A stretch of 62,233 nt of DNA from Spirochaetota bacterium (GTDB lineage Bacteria > Spirochaetota > JAAYUW01 > JAOAHJ01): NCBI GenBank assembly GCA_026415295.1, contig JAOAHJ010000007.1:1-62233 (forward strand), written 5' to 3'. The notes below the pieces were generated by a model that saw nothing but the letters and a program-made list of their open reading frames with translations, was not told where the DNA came from and searched no databases. Below are positions 9,382 through 19,680 of the stretch, one piece after another (the first letter of the stretch is position 1; each line of letters begins with the position of its first letter). The position numbers and the translations under genes are program-made.

Positions 9382-10659
9382 ATGAATAGAAAAGATAATC
9401 AAGAAATTACAAAATGCTCCTTTTGTGGAAAAAGCGAGAAAGAAGTAAAAGAAATTTTTAAAGGTTTTGAAGGTTCAATTTGTTCCGAATGCATTGATTT
9501 TTTATATAAATACTCAAAGAATTTTAATAATCAAATAGAAGATGAAAATAAAATGCCTTATAAATTACCATATCCAAAAGAAATAAAAAATTATCTTGAC
9601 CAATATGTAGTTGGGCAAGAAGAAACAAAAAAGATATTATCAGTAGCAGTTTATAATCATTATAAAAGAATATATCACAATTTAAGAAATAAAAATAGTA
9701 TAAAAGATAGCAGTAACATTGAAATTCAAAAATCTAATATATTACTTTTAGGTCCAACTGGTAGTGGTAAAACACTTCTAGCACAAACTTTAGCCAAACT
9801 ACTTAATGTACCTTTTGCAATTGCTGATGCAACTACATTAACAGAAGCTGGATATGTTGGAGAAGATGTTGAAAACATTCTATTAAGATTAATACAAAAT
9901 GCTAATGGAGATATAGAAGAAGCTCAAAGAGGAATTATTTATGTTGATGAAATAGATAAAATCTCAAGAAAAAGTGAAAGTCCTTCTATCACTAGAGATG
10001 TCTCAGGTGAAGGAGTTCAACAAGCTCTACTAAAAATTGTCGAAGGAACTATTGCAAATGTTCCTCCACAAGGAGGAAGAAAACATCCATATCAAGAATT
10101 TTTACAGATTGATACTACTAATATTCTATTTATTCTTGGAGGTGCTTTTGTTGGAATTGAAAAGATAATAGAAAAAAGGTTGAAAAAAAGTTCAATCGGT
10201 TTTGAAGCTATTTTTCCAGAAAAATCTGACAACGCAAATATTATAAAAAATATTTTGCCTGATGATCTTATAAAATATGGAATTATTCCTGAACTTGTTG
10301 GAAGAATGCCTGTAATTGCTGTTCTTGATGAGTTAAAAGAGGAAGATCTTGTAAGAGTATTAATAGAACCTAAAAATTCTATTATAAAACAATATCAAAA
10401 ACTTTTTCAGCTTGAAAACAAAGAACTTATTTTTACTGAAGAAGCATTAAAAGAAGTGGCTCATCTATCATATACAAGAAAATTAGGAGCGAGAGGTTTA
10501 AGATCTATACTTGAAAATAAATTATTGGATATTATGTTTAATGTTCCAGAGAATGATTCAATCAAAAAAATTATTATAACTAAAGAGTTTATAGAAGGAA
10601 CTAAAGAACCTATATATGAATACTCTAATAATTTTAAAAATAAAATAGTAGCAGATTGA
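9382..10659 (+). CDS. clpX: ClpX, ATP-dependent unfoldase of ClpXP
   Basis: AAA+ hexamer that selects, unfolds and threads substrates into ClpP. The N-terminal zinc-binding domain has C12, C15, C34 and C37. Walker A is GPTGSGKT (124-131), pore loop 1 is GYVG (157-160) and Walker B is IIYVDE (185-190). The RKH loop ([10 protein letters not shown]), the IGF loop that docks onto ClpP (SSIGFEA) and sensor 2 (KLGARGLRS) are all present. Ends in TGA, which confirms that TGA is a stop here. Length is normal. Confidence 0.98.
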   Translation: MNRKDNQEITKCSFCGKSEKEVKEIFKGFEGSICSECIDFLYKYSKNFNNQIEDENKMPYKLPYPKEIKNYLDQYVVGQEETKKILSVAVYNHYKRIYHNLRNKNSIKDSSNIEIQKSNILLLGPTGSGKTLLAQTLAKLLNVPFAIADATTLTEAGYVGEDVENILLRLIQNANGDIEEAQRGIIYVDEIDKISRKSESPSITRDVSGEGVQQALLKIVEGTIANVPPQGGRKHPYQEFLQIDTTNILFILGGAFVGIEKIIEKRLKKSSIGFEAIFPEKSDNANIIKNILPDDLIKYGIIPELVGRMPVIAVLDELKEEDLVRVLIEPKNSIIKQYQKLFQLENKELIFTEEALKEVAHLSYTRKLGARGLRSILENKLLDIMFNVPENDSIKKIIITKEFIEGTKEPIYEYSNNFKNKIVAD

Positions 10660-10689
10660 AATTATTATATTTTATTATATATTTATTTT

Positions 10690-11874
10690 GTGAAATTAAA
10701 CATTGCTTTGATTGAAAATTTAAATGATGAGTTTTATTATTGGGCAAGAGACAACTCACATAATGTTTACAACTTATCTTCCTATTTTAAAAAATATAAA
10801 AATTTAAATAATTATAAATTCTTAAAAAATCCAGATCAAATTTTTGATTCAATAAAAAATGAAATATTATTAGATTTTGGAAATAATTTTTTTAGCTCAA
10901 TAGATATTGTTATCTTTAGGACAAATGTTATAATAGATAAAAATATAATTGATTTATTCAAAAACTCCAAATTATTTATCAGAGCTGGATCTGGTTATGA
11001 CAATATAGATATTAAATATCTGTATTCAAAAAAAATAATTGGACAAAATACTCCCAAAGCTAACTATATTGCTGCAGCAGAGCATACTTTATCATTAACT
11101 TTATCTTTAATTAAAAAAATAAAATTTTTCGATGATCATATTAGAGGTGGTAATTGGAGAGGTAATTCATCATTAAACATTGAGCTTTCTGGAAAAAATG
11201 TTTTAATTATTGGTTTTGGATGGGTTGGTAAAGAAGTATGCAAACTTTTTTCAAGTTATAGTACAAATATATATGTGTATGATCCTTATATGAATGAAAA
11301 AGAAAAAGATATATATTCTGAATATACAAATCTTATATATAAACTCAAACACAATTATTCAAAAAAATTTAGTAACTTTAAAAATAAAAATCCTTCTTTT
11401 TTAATAAATCCAAATCTCCTCTTACCAGAATTTAAAATTGGATTTATAAATAATTTTGAAAAATTAAAAAATATATTAAATACTATAGATATTATATCTT
11501 TACATGTCCCATTAACAGATGAAACATATAAATTTTTAAATTACGATTTTCTTGAAAATATTAAAGAAGATTCTTTTATAATCAATACATCAAGAGGAGA
11601 AATAATAGATGAAACATCATTAATAAACCTTCTTTCAGAAGAAAAACTTAAAGGCTATGCTTCAGATGTTTTTGATAGCGAACCAGTATTTTATTCAGAT
11701 TTGTTTAAATTTAAATATAATACTATCTTTTCACCTCATATTGGTTCTTATACATTTGAAGCAAAAGAAAGAATAACAAATGAAGTTATAGATGTTATAG
11801 ATAACTTTGTTTTTAATGATTTAGTTCTATACCCTTTTAATGAAAAATTCTATTTCTCAAAATATTTTAAATAA
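10690..11874 (+). CDS. Phosphoglycerate dehydrogenase-like 2-hydroxyacid dehydrogenase with an internal insertion
   Basis: D-2-hydroxyacid dehydrogenase fold: GFGWVG (175-180), R302 in NTSRGE, E331 in FDSEP and H350 in SPHIGSY are all present, so it should be active. The closest type is SerA-like, without the C-terminal ACT domain. About 50 extra residues (about 204-254, rich in Lys, Asn and Phe) interrupt the nucleotide-binding domain after the DPYMNEKE strand; I do not know this insertion. The start is taken as GTG 30 nt after clpX; no Shine-Dalgarno is visible and the first few residues are uncertain. Probably co-transcribed with clpX and plsC. Confidence 0.85.
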   Translation: MKLNIALIENLNDEFYYWARDNSHNVYNLSSYFKKYKNLNNYKFLKNPDQIFDSIKNEILLDFGNNFFSSIDIVIFRTNVIIDKNIIDLFKNSKLFIRAGSGYDNIDIKYLYSKKIIGQNTPKANYIAAAEHTLSLTLSLIKKIKFFDDHIRGGNWRGNSSLNIELSGKNVLIIGFGWVGKEVCKLFSSYSTNIYVYDPYMNEKEKDIYSEYTNLIYKLKHNYSKKFSNFKNKNPSFLINPNLLLPEFKIGFINNFEKLKNILNTIDIISLHVPLTDETYKFLNYDFLENIKEDSFIINTSRGEIIDETSLINLLSEEKLKGYASDVFDSEPVFYSDLFKFKYNTIFSPHIGSYTFEAKERITNEVIDVIDNFVFNDLVLYPFNEKFYFSKYFK

Positions 11875-11902
11875 TTTTTTATTAAATTTATAGAAAAATA
11901 AA

Positions 11903-12541
11903 ATGACTTTAACTTTTAAAATTGCTAAATTATTTATGCCCAAGTTATTAAATTTTCTTTTTAATATAAAGGTTCATGGTAAAGAAAAAATTCCAAATAA
12001 CGGACCTTACATAGTAGCATCAAATCACTTTTCAAATTGGGATCCCCCAATTCTTTACTATGCTTTATACCCAATTATTCCAATAACTATGGCTAAAAAA
12101 GAGCTCTTTAAATATTTTCCTATAAATATCATACTAAAATCATTATATTCTTTTCCAATAGATAGAAAAAACTTTAAAACATCAAGTTTAAAACTTGTTA
12201 AAAAACTAATAGAAGAAAAAAAGGTACTTTTAATGTTTCCAGAGGGAACTAGGACAAAAGGTAAAGATCTATCAAAAATTAAAATAAAACCTGGAACTAT
12301 TTATATTGCTTTACAAGAAAATATTCCTATAGTTCCTGTCCATATTGAATGGCCTGCTAATTGTACTAAAACATTTTTAAAAAGATTATCTGTCAATATA
12401 TACTTTAAAAATCCAATATTTTTTTCTAATTATTACAAAAACTCTCAACAAAATAGTAAAGAAAATTTATCAATAAAAAAAAATAATTCATCTATTGAAG
12501 AATTGTGTAATATTTTATTAAATGAAATAAGAAATAAATAA
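11903..12541 (+). CDS. plsC: 1-acyl-sn-glycerol-3-phosphate acyltransferase (PlsC family)
   Basis: Transfers an acyl chain to lysophosphatidic acid, the second step of phospholipid synthesis, at the inner membrane. The catalytic block HX4D is NHFSNWDPP (H42, D47), block II is FPIDRKN (84-90), block III is FPEGTRTKG (112-120) and block IV is VPVHIEWP. A hydrophobic N-terminus gives peripheral or single-pass attachment. It follows the dehydrogenase by 28 nt. Family members can differ in acyl-donor or lysolipid preference, which is not visible here. Confidence 0.93.
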   Translation: MTLTFKIAKLFMPKLLNFLFNIKVHGKEKIPNNGPYIVASNHFSNWDPPILYYALYPIIPITMAKKELFKYFPINIILKSLYSFPIDRKNFKTSSLKLVKKLIEEKKVLLMFPEGTRTKGKDLSKIKIKPGTIYIALQENIPIVPVHIEWPANCTKTFLKRLSVNIYFKNPIFFSNYYKNSQQNSKENLSIKKNNSSIEELCNILLNEIRNK

Positions 12542-12596
12542 AAGTAGTTAAAAATATTACTATTGTATTAATAACAATTCTAGAAAAAGTTTCAAA

Positions 12597-14486
12597 TTAA
12601 AACAATGAAATCGAATGTTTAGAAAAGAATAATTTATCATTACTAATTTTAAAATTATTTATTAAGGGGTTTTCTATTTTTTCTCTAAATTTTTCAAATT
12701 TTTCGAACTTTTCAATAAACTTACCTCCAAAGAAACCTTTAAAGTATAAATAAAAATCTTCAATTTTTATATAAAAATCACTATTTCTTAGATTTATACA
12801 ACCTATATACTCAAAATTTTTAGAAAAAATTAAATATATATCTTTATTAATTCTAACATTTCCAAAACTGAAATCCTTTAATTTTTCAAAATAATAAATT
12901 ATTTTATCTATTAATAGAAGATCAATATTATTTTGATCAAATAGATCATCAGAAATCATTAGTTGACTTCCAAATAAGAAATTAGCTAAAGCTATTAATT
13001 CTTTTTCATTATAACTAAGCTCAATATTATTGTTTCTTGTGAAAAAAACATCTGGATCATTAAAATAAAATACTTTATCAAATATTGATCTATTTAAAAC
13101 ATTTATTAAAGATATATAAGCAGAAGGTCTACCCTGATGCCTTATTAATTTTGGTAAGTTTTCATCCCATTTTTCCTTTACATCTGCTCCAATTCTATTT
13201 ATATGGAAATAATTAGAAGAAGTTTGTAATGGAACTCCACACCCAAGAAAAATAGCATCATACGAAGTTATCAAATTCAATGCATTTTCATACCATACAT
13301 AAGCACTTTTTCCATTTTTAAAGTTTCCTTCGATAAGACCTGCATATAAAAAATCTAGTTTCAAAAATTTATAACCCCATTCTATGATCAACTTATTAAA
13401 AACTTCTTTTAAATAATCTTGAACTTCTTTAATAGAAAGATCAAGTATATAAAATTGATTCCCCCATTCAGGGGTTGGAATAAAACCTGCAACAACTGGA
13501 ATACCATTCTCATCTTTTAGAACCCATTCAAATTTTTCCTTATATATTTTAGAAAACCTTGTTAAAACAAATGGGGCAATCCATATTCCAGGAATTAATC
13601 CTAAATCCTTAATTTTATCTGCAATATATTTCATTCCTTCAGGAAACCTATCATTTCTTACTTCCCATTCCCCCACTGTAACTTCCCATCCATCATCTAT
13701 TTGAAATATAATTTGATTTTTATTTATAAAATTTTTATTTATTAGTTTTGTAAATATATTCTCTGTTTTTAACAAATTTTCTAAATTATTTAAAATAATT
13801 TCTCTATTTATGTGTGAGTAATGGTTATACCAAGACTCCCAACCTATAATATATTTATAATTTATAGTTATTTTATTATTTTTAAGAATCTCCGTAAATC
13901 TACATATAATATCCATTTTATCCCTATAAAAAATAAGTTTCTCTTTAAATTCAAAAAAACCTTCTGCATAAAAGATTAACAAATCCCCCAAAAATCCCTC
14001 ATTTAAATCATCTAGATAATTAAATAAAAAATCCACAGATATTTCAAAAGTTCTTTTGTTAAAATAGAAAATAGCAGGAGGAGTTTTTAATGGTAAAAAT
14101 AACAATGCTATATATTTATTTTTTATTCTAAAGTAAGTAAAATAGTTTGAATAAAAAAGGTTGTTTCTATTCTTAATGAATGTTCTATCTCTTAAAACAA
14201 ATTTATTAAAAACCTTAAGCAAAGCTAACTTTTCATATTTTTCATTTAATTTATATTCTTTTGTAATTGACCAAGACTGAAAACCATTTGAAAAAAAATA
14301 TAAATCATCTTTTTTCTCAAATTCTATTTTAAAATATTCAAGTAAATCATTCAAATTAAAAAGAGTAAATTTATTTAATTTTTCATTTTTATTAAAAATT
14401 TTAACAATAAAATCACCATTATCAAAATATTTTATACCATAATTTATATTATCATATAATTTTAAATTAACTCCTCCCACTAACAT
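12597..14486 (-). CDS. Alpha-galactosidase, glycoside hydrolase family 36 (melibiase)
   Basis: Hydrolyses terminal alpha-1,6-galactosides (melibiose, raffinose type). The clan GH-D barrel is evident: IGWESWYNHY (214-223), IDDGWE (263-268), the nucleophile D378 in FLKLDFLY, and the acid/base D435 in RIGADVKEKW followed by GRPSAYISLINV. At 629 aa it is slightly short for GH36. There is no signal peptide, so the enzyme is cytoplasmic and the sugar must be imported. Galactose released would feed the galactokinase at 40290. Start is ambiguous: AAGGAG abuts this ATG, while a GTG two codons later sits 6 nt from it and may be the real start. Confidence 0.92.
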   Translation of the reverse strand: MLVGGVNLKLYDNINYGIKYFDNGDFIVKIFNKNEKLNKFTLFNLNDLLEYFKIEFEKKDDLYFFSNGFQSWSITKEYKLNEKYEKLALLKVFNKFVLRDRTFIKNRNNLFYSNYFTYFRIKNKYIALLFLPLKTPPAIFYFNKRTFEISVDFLFNYLDDLNEGFLGDLLIFYAEGFFEFKEKLIFYRDKMDIICRFTEILKNNKITINYKYIIGWESWYNHYSHINREIILNNLENLLKTENIFTKLINKNFINKNQIIFQIDDGWEVTVGEWEVRNDRFPEGMKYIADKIKDLGLIPGIWIAPFVLTRFSKIYKEKFEWVLKDENGIPVVAGFIPTPEWGNQFYILDLSIKEVQDYLKEVFNKLIIEWGYKFLKLDFLYAGLIEGNFKNGKSAYVWYENALNLITSYDAIFLGCGVPLQTSSNYFHINRIGADVKEKWDENLPKLIRHQGRPSAYISLINVLNRSIFDKVFYFNDPDVFFTRNNNIELSYNEKELIALANFLFGSQLMISDDLFDQNNIDLLLIDKIIYYFEKLKDFSFGNVRINKDIYLIFSKNFEYIGCINLRNSDFYIKIEDFYLYFKGFFGGKFIEKFEKFEKFREKIENPLINNFKISNDKLFFSKHSISLF

Positions 14487-14623
14487 CTCCTTTTTTTAAT
14501 TTTACTTTAATATTATATAATATATTTAAATAAATAAAAATTAATCTTTATAATTTATTTACTAAATGGGTTATTTTGCAAATAATTAAATAATTATTAT
14601 TCAACATTATAACTTTTTTTAAA

Positions 14624-15496
14624 CTACTTTAACATCTCCTTAGCTTCCTCTTTAGCTTCTCTATCCCACCTATGGACTGATGGAAGAGCAAGTAATTTTT
14701 GTAGATAATCTTTTGCTAACTCAACATCAGCTTTAACAGGTTTTGGTAAGAAGCCATAATAAAATTTAGCTTTTTCATACCAATCTTTAGCTTTATCATA
14801 ATTTTTTTTACATTCTTCCCAAATGCTTACAGATTTATTTAAATCATATTTTCTATTTGTTAAAAAGAATATAAAATCTTTATACATCAATGATAAAATA
14901 TCTGTTTCATAAGCTTTAGCTTCAGCAAGTTCAATAGCTTTAAGCATAAAAGAAAAAGCAATCATATAAGCGTTATCTTTATTTGCAAGTGGTAAAGCTG
15001 CTCTACCTTTATAATATAAGTTAGCAATTAAAAAATAACCATCGCCAAAATTTTTATTATATTCAATAGCTGCTTTTCCTTCTCTTTCCATAGGATCCAT
15101 TAATGCTACTGCATTAAGTACTCCCTTAAGAAGTCCAATAGAACCGTAGATAGCTCCAAGCCAATAGTGCCCCATATCATTTTGTGGTTTTACTTTGTTC
15201 GCTTCTTCAGCATATTTTTGAGCCTCTTCATAAATAGATATAGCTTTCTTTTTATCATTTTTTTCTAAATCTTTATTTACTAAATTCTTAGTAGCTCTTG
15301 CTAATCTCCATAATAGTTCATAATCTTTATTGCCAGCATCATAAGCCTTTTTAAGAACATTATAAGCACTCTGAAAATCATCTTTTAAATAAAATTCATC
15401 TGCCTGCTTTATAACATCTGTAGTTTGAGATGTAAAAATTACAAATGAAATTATCAAGAAAAAAAGTATAGATAAAACCTTGTAATTTTTAATCAT
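14624..15496 (-). CDS. Exported TPR-repeat protein
   Basis: N-terminal signal peptide (MIKNYK then a hydrophobic run to about residue 25, TSQT cleavage region, no lipobox Cys), so a periplasmic protein is expected. The rest is all-helical with TPR-like repeats (ADEFYLKDDFQSAYNVLKKA, WRLARATKNLV, AISIYEEAQKYAEEANK, HYWLGAIYGSIG). The layout resembles the RMD1/TatT-like TPR group. TatT proteins in treponemes partner TRAP transporters, but no TRAP genes are present here. AGGAGG precedes ATG. Role unknown; protein-protein scaffold is the safe call. Confidence 0.75.
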   Translation of the reverse strand: MIKNYKVLSILFFLIISFVIFTSQTTDVIKQADEFYLKDDFQSAYNVLKKAYDAGNKDYELLWRLARATKNLVNKDLEKNDKKKAISIYEEAQKYAEEANKVKPQNDMGHYWLGAIYGSIGLLKGVLNAVALMDPMEREGKAAIEYNKNFGDGYFLIANLYYKGRAALPLANKDNAYMIAFSFMLKAIELAEAKAYETDILSLMYKDFIFFLTNRKYDLNKSVSIWEECKKNYDKAKDWYEKAKFYYGFLPKPVKADVELAKDYLQKLLALPSVHRWDREAKEEAKEMLK

Positions 15497-15754
15497 AAAA
15501 AACCTCCTAATAATTTATTATTCAATAAATATTTTAACAATTATTTTTAATTATTCAACTTTTTTATATAAATTTAATATTTTTTAATCATTGAATTTTA
15601 AAATTATTAGATTATAATCTTATTGAAAATTTAATGTAAAAACTTTTAAAATTAAACTTTTTTAATTTTTTTAATAATTTTTTTAATTAAATTTAAATTA
15701 ATTTTTACAATTTATTATAAAATAATTTAAGAATTAGTATAGTGAGGATAATAT

Positions 15755-16144
15755 ATGAAAATTCTTTTTATTGAAGATAATAAGGATTTACTTGAACTCC
15801 TTAAAGAAGCTCTATCCTCTGATCATATAATTAATATTGCAAGCTCTGGGAAAGATGGGCTTTTTTTAATTTATCATGAAAAACCAGACCTCATATTCCT
15901 AGATATTATGATGAAAGGTTTAAATGGTTTTGATGTCCTTAAAATGATCAGAAAAGATAATGTTTCAAAAGATATTCCAGTTTATGTTATATCAGCATTA
16001 ACAGATAATGAAAACATTGAAAAAACAAAAGAACTAGGAGCAAATGGGTACATAAAAAAGCCATTTAAAATATCTGAATTAAAAGATTTTATAAACAAGT
16101 TATCAAATGGAATTATTGATAAAAATAAATTCTCAATATTATAA
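15755..16144 (+). CDS. Single-domain response regulator (CheY-like receiver)
   Basis: Receiver domain only, 129 aa, with the acidic pocket E7-D8, phospho-acceptor D50 (FLDIMM), switch Ser S80 (VISAL) and the conserved Lys K102 (IKKPF). There is no output domain, so it signals by protein contact, as CheY or Spo0F do. AGGA lies about 9 nt before ATG. No histidine kinase is encoded nearby, so the partner must be elsewhere. Whether it acts in chemotaxis or in a phosphorelay cannot be told. Confidence 0.95.
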   Translation: MKILFIEDNKDLLELLKEALSSDHIINIASSGKDGLFLIYHEKPDLIFLDIMMKGLNGFDVLKMIRKDNVSKDIPVYVISALTDNENIEKTKELGANGYIKKPFKISELKDFINKLSNGIIDKNKFSIL

Positions 16145-16172
16145 TTATAAAATTACAAGCTTTAAGAATTAT

Positions 16173-19100
16173 TTATAATTCAAAAATTTGATTAATTAAG
16201 TCTTTTAAATATTTGCATTTTTCTTCAAAAGAAATAAAAATATTTTTAATTTTAAATATGTTCTTGTTTTTTTTATCTATAATTATTTCTCCCTTTTCAA
16301 TCTTTTTTACCAACAAAGAAAGGTTTAATTTTGAACTCTCATTAATAAAAAATATAATATTTTCTTTATCCTCCCATATTTTATCAATTCTTTTATCTTG
16401 ACCTAATATCCTAATCTCATTTAATAAAAATAGATTTGCTAAATTATCTGGTATTGGGCCATAATTTTTTTGTAATTCTTGCATATAATCAATTAAATCC
16501 TCTTGTTTATCTATAAAATAAAGTCTCTGATAAACTTCAAATCTTTTTTCTTTATCACATATATAATTTTCTGGAACATATCCTCCTGTATCAATTTCAA
16601 CTTCACATTTTTTGATATCTTTTTTTTCTTTATTTTCTATACTATTTGTTACTTGTTCTAACAATAATTTATACATTTGAAATCCAACTCTTGATATAAA
16701 TCCAGATTGCTCTTTACCAAGAATATCACCATATCCCCTTAGTTCAAGATCTTTTATAGCAATTTTATATCCACTTCCAAGTTCTGCATACTCCTCAATT
16801 ATTTCAAGTCTTTTAATCCCAATAGAATTAACCAAATCATTTTTATACAATAAATAAGCAAAAGCTTCTTTTTCTCTCCTACCAACTCTTCCTTTTAATT
16901 GATAAAGTGTAGATAACCCAAATTTTTCTGCTTCGTCAATTATAATTGTGTTAACATCAGGAATATCTATTCCTGACTCTATAATTGTTGTAGCAACAAG
17001 AACTCTATAAAGTCCATTAATAAAATTTCTTATTTTATTTTTTATTTCTGATTTTTCCATTCTAGCATGAATATAAGTAATTGAAAGTTTATTGTCAAAA
17101 AGAGAATTTACATATGAAGTAAAAACTGCAATAGTACTAATTCTATTGTGAATAATATAAACCTTTCCTTCTCTTTCAAGTTCATTTTTTATAGCATTTT
17201 TAATAACTTCATCTGAAAATTTTGAAATAAAGACTTTTACTGGTTTTCTATTTTCTGGTGGAGTATTTATTACAGAAACAGGTCTCAATTTTATTAATGA
17301 AAGGTAAAGTGTTCTTGGAATTGGGGTGGCACTTAAAGATAAAACATCTATATTATATTTCATCATTTTTATTTTTTCTTTATGCTCTACACCAAATTTT
17401 TGCTCTTCATCAATAATAAGTAAACCTAAATTTTTAAATTGTATATCTTTTGAAAGTGCTCTATGTGTACCAATTAAAATATCCACATTTCCATTTCTAA
17501 TATCTTTAATTATTTTATTTTGCTCTTCTTTAGATACTAATCTAGATATTATGCCAATATTCACTGGATAATTTCTGAACCTTTTTGAAAAAACCTCAAA
17601 ATGCTGGTTTGCTAAAACTGTTGTAGGGCATAAAAATAAAACTTGGTAACCCGAATATACAGCCTTAAATGCAGCTCTCATTGCTATTTCAGTTTTCCCA
17701 AATCCTACATCCCCACATACAAGCCTATCCATAGGATAGCTTGCTTCCATATCCTTTTTTACTTCATCGATCGTTTTTAATTGGTCATATGTTTCAACAA
17801 ACTCAAACTCATCCTCAAATTTTTTCATTTCATCATTATCTGGTAAAAATGATATGCCTTTTTCCTTTTTTCTTTTTTCATAAATATCAAAAAGCTTTAA
17901 TGCAAATTCATAAATATTCTTTTTTGTTTCTTCAACTGTTTTTTTCCATGTCTTACCCGAAAGAGAATCAAGTTTAGGTTTATAATCTCCAAATGCAATA
18001 TACTTTTGTAAAAAGCCAATTTTATCTATTGGTACATTCAATTCCTCACCATTTTTATATTCTATGCTTATAAAATCTTTATAATTATCCTCAATAAGAA
18101 TAGACTTTATCCCTTTATATAAACCAATTCCATACTTAATATGAACAATATAATCCCCTGGTTTTATATCTAGATAGTCTTCTATTTGTTTAACTTCAGC
18201 TTTTTCACCACTTTTAATTTTAAATCTTTCTTGTATAATATCTCCATATGAAAATAATACTTTTTTTATTATTTCATTTTTAAAGCCTTTTTTTATTTCA
18301 AGTTTTATATAATTTATAAAATCATCTTTGAAAATTAATTTACATTTTTTTATCTGTTCATCATTTCCTGAAATATAAATTTCATAATTTTTTTTAGATA
18401 AAATACTTTTATCAAAATTAAATTTTTCAAAATTATTTTCATAGCTTTCAACAAAATATGTTTCTAAATCAATAAAAGTTTTAATATTTATTGTTTGGTA
18501 ATTTTCATCAATTTCATTATATATCTTTATGTATCTTCCTCTATCACTATAGTAATTTTTTTTTATTTTTAATATTAATTTATCTTTGGTTGTTAAACTT
18601 TTTATTCCTTCTCCATTATAAATAGAATCAAATAAATTAAAAATAGCTGTAAACTCATCGTATATTTTATTAAAATTATAGAATATTACCCTAAAATCAT
18701 TAACAAAATAATCAATTAAAAAACTCCTATTATTATCTGAAGTAAACCAAATAGAAGCAAAATCCTCTCCTGATGAAATGCTTTCAATAATAAAGTGCAA
18801 ATTTTCATCATATAAATTATTCTTCCCTATCTCCTCAAGCAGATCTATTTTATTATTTATAAAAAACTCTTTTACAGGTAAAATATTTATTTCATCAATC
18901 TCTTTAATTATTTTGCCTGAATCCTTTTCATATATCTTAATAAATTCACATATATCATCAAAAAAATCTATTTTAACAGGGTTCTCAAGAGGAGAATAAA
19001 AAATATTAAAAATCTCTCCCTTCTTTGAAAATTCACCATAATATTGAGGTTCCTCAACAAGATTAAATCCACAAGATATCAATTTTTGTAAAAATTTTTC

Positions 19101-19562
19101 CTGCGAAATTTTTTGTCCTTTTCTTATATAAATCTTTTTTTCAACTAAAACTTCTTTTTTTATAACTGGGTATATGAACCCTAAAATATCAGTAAAAACG
19201 ATGTTTATTTTTTCTTCAATTAAATTATTTAAAGTTTTTATCCTTTTATAAGTAATTAACTTATCATATTTATTAAATTCATAAGGATATAAAGGAATTG
19301 AACTAAAAATATCTAAACATTCTTTGTCAAAAAAATTTATAAAATAATTATATAACTGATAAAAATCCTCCTTTTTATTATAAACTATTATTATCTTTTC
19401 ATTTTTGTTAAATTTAATAAGATTTTTTATTAAAATAGGTAGAAGATGGAAAGTTAAGTTTTTAATATTTATTTCCTTATCAAAAAAGGATAATTTTTGA
19501 AATAAATTATCAAAATCTTTAAATAAATTAATTAAACTATTATTAATTGAAAATTTATCCAT
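16173..19562 (-). CDS. mfd: Transcription-repair coupling factor Mfd
   Basis: Displaces stalled RNA polymerase at DNA lesions and recruits UvrAB. The N-terminal UvrB-homology region has the IPLYPYEFNKYD motif near 89-100. The RNA-polymerase-interacting CarD-like domain starts at PGDYIVHIKYGIG (468-480). The RecG-like translocase has Walker A GDVGFGKT (617-624), DEEQ (718-721), SATPIPRT (744-751) and the TTIIESGID and QLKGRVGR motifs. The C-terminal TRCF domain follows (about 950-1070). Length 1129 aa is typical. It convergently meets the receiver gene with a 28-nt gap. No Shine-Dalgarno is obvious. Confidence 0.98.
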   Translation of the reverse strand: MDKFSINNSLINLFKDFDNLFQKLSFFDKEINIKNLTFHLLPILIKNLIKFNKNEKIIIVYNKKEDFYQLYNYFINFFDKECLDIFSSIPLYPYEFNKYDKLITYKRIKTLNNLIEEKINIVFTDILGFIYPVIKKEVLVEKKIYIRKGQKISQEKFLQKLISCGFNLVEEPQYYGEFSKKGEIFNIFYSPLENPVKIDFFDDICEFIKIYEKDSGKIIKEIDEINILPVKEFFINNKIDLLEEIGKNNLYDENLHFIIESISSGEDFASIWFTSDNNRSFLIDYFVNDFRVIFYNFNKIYDEFTAIFNLFDSIYNGEGIKSLTTKDKLILKIKKNYYSDRGRYIKIYNEIDENYQTINIKTFIDLETYFVESYENNFEKFNFDKSILSKKNYEIYISGNDEQIKKCKLIFKDDFINYIKLEIKKGFKNEIIKKVLFSYGDIIQERFKIKSGEKAEVKQIEDYLDIKPGDYIVHIKYGIGLYKGIKSILIEDNYKDFISIEYKNGEELNVPIDKIGFLQKYIAFGDYKPKLDSLSGKTWKKTVEETKKNIYEFALKLFDIYEKRKKEKGISFLPDNDEMKKFEDEFEFVETYDQLKTIDEVKKDMEASYPMDRLVCGDVGFGKTEIAMRAAFKAVYSGYQVLFLCPTTVLANQHFEVFSKRFRNYPVNIGIISRLVSKEEQNKIIKDIRNGNVDILIGTHRALSKDIQFKNLGLLIIDEEQKFGVEHKEKIKMMKYNIDVLSLSATPIPRTLYLSLIKLRPVSVINTPPENRKPVKVFISKFSDEVIKNAIKNELEREGKVYIIHNRISTIAVFTSYVNSLFDNKLSITYIHARMEKSEIKNKIRNFINGLYRVLVATTIIESGIDIPDVNTIIIDEAEKFGLSTLYQLKGRVGRREKEAFAYLLYKNDLVNSIGIKRLEIIEEYAELGSGYKIAIKDLELRGYGDILGKEQSGFISRVGFQMYKLLLEQVTNSIENKEKKDIKKCEVEIDTGGYVPENYICDKEKRFEVYQRLYFIDKQEDLIDYMQELQKNYGPIPDNLANLFLLNEIRILGQDKRIDKIWEDKENIIFFINESSKLNLSLLVKKIEKGEIIIDKKNKNIFKIKNIFISFEEKCKYLKDLINQIFEL

Positions 19563-19680
19563 ATTATATATAATTTTATAGCTCTTTAAATCTTAAAATG
19601 AAATTAAACTAAAAATTAAATTGAAATTTAATTGATAAAAATACAATGTAAATAAAAACCATAAATTTAATAACAAAAAT

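Noticed and set aside
10657-10659. Alternative genetic code (TGA as Trp), as in some very A/T-rich bacteria
   Set aside because: clpX ends exactly at its family length with TGA, rimM ends in TGA, and Trp is encoded by TGG throughout.
16213-18999. Several short plus-strand frames inside mfd
   Set aside because: All lie antisense to a complete, well-conserved mfd and have no Shine-Dalgarno or family match.
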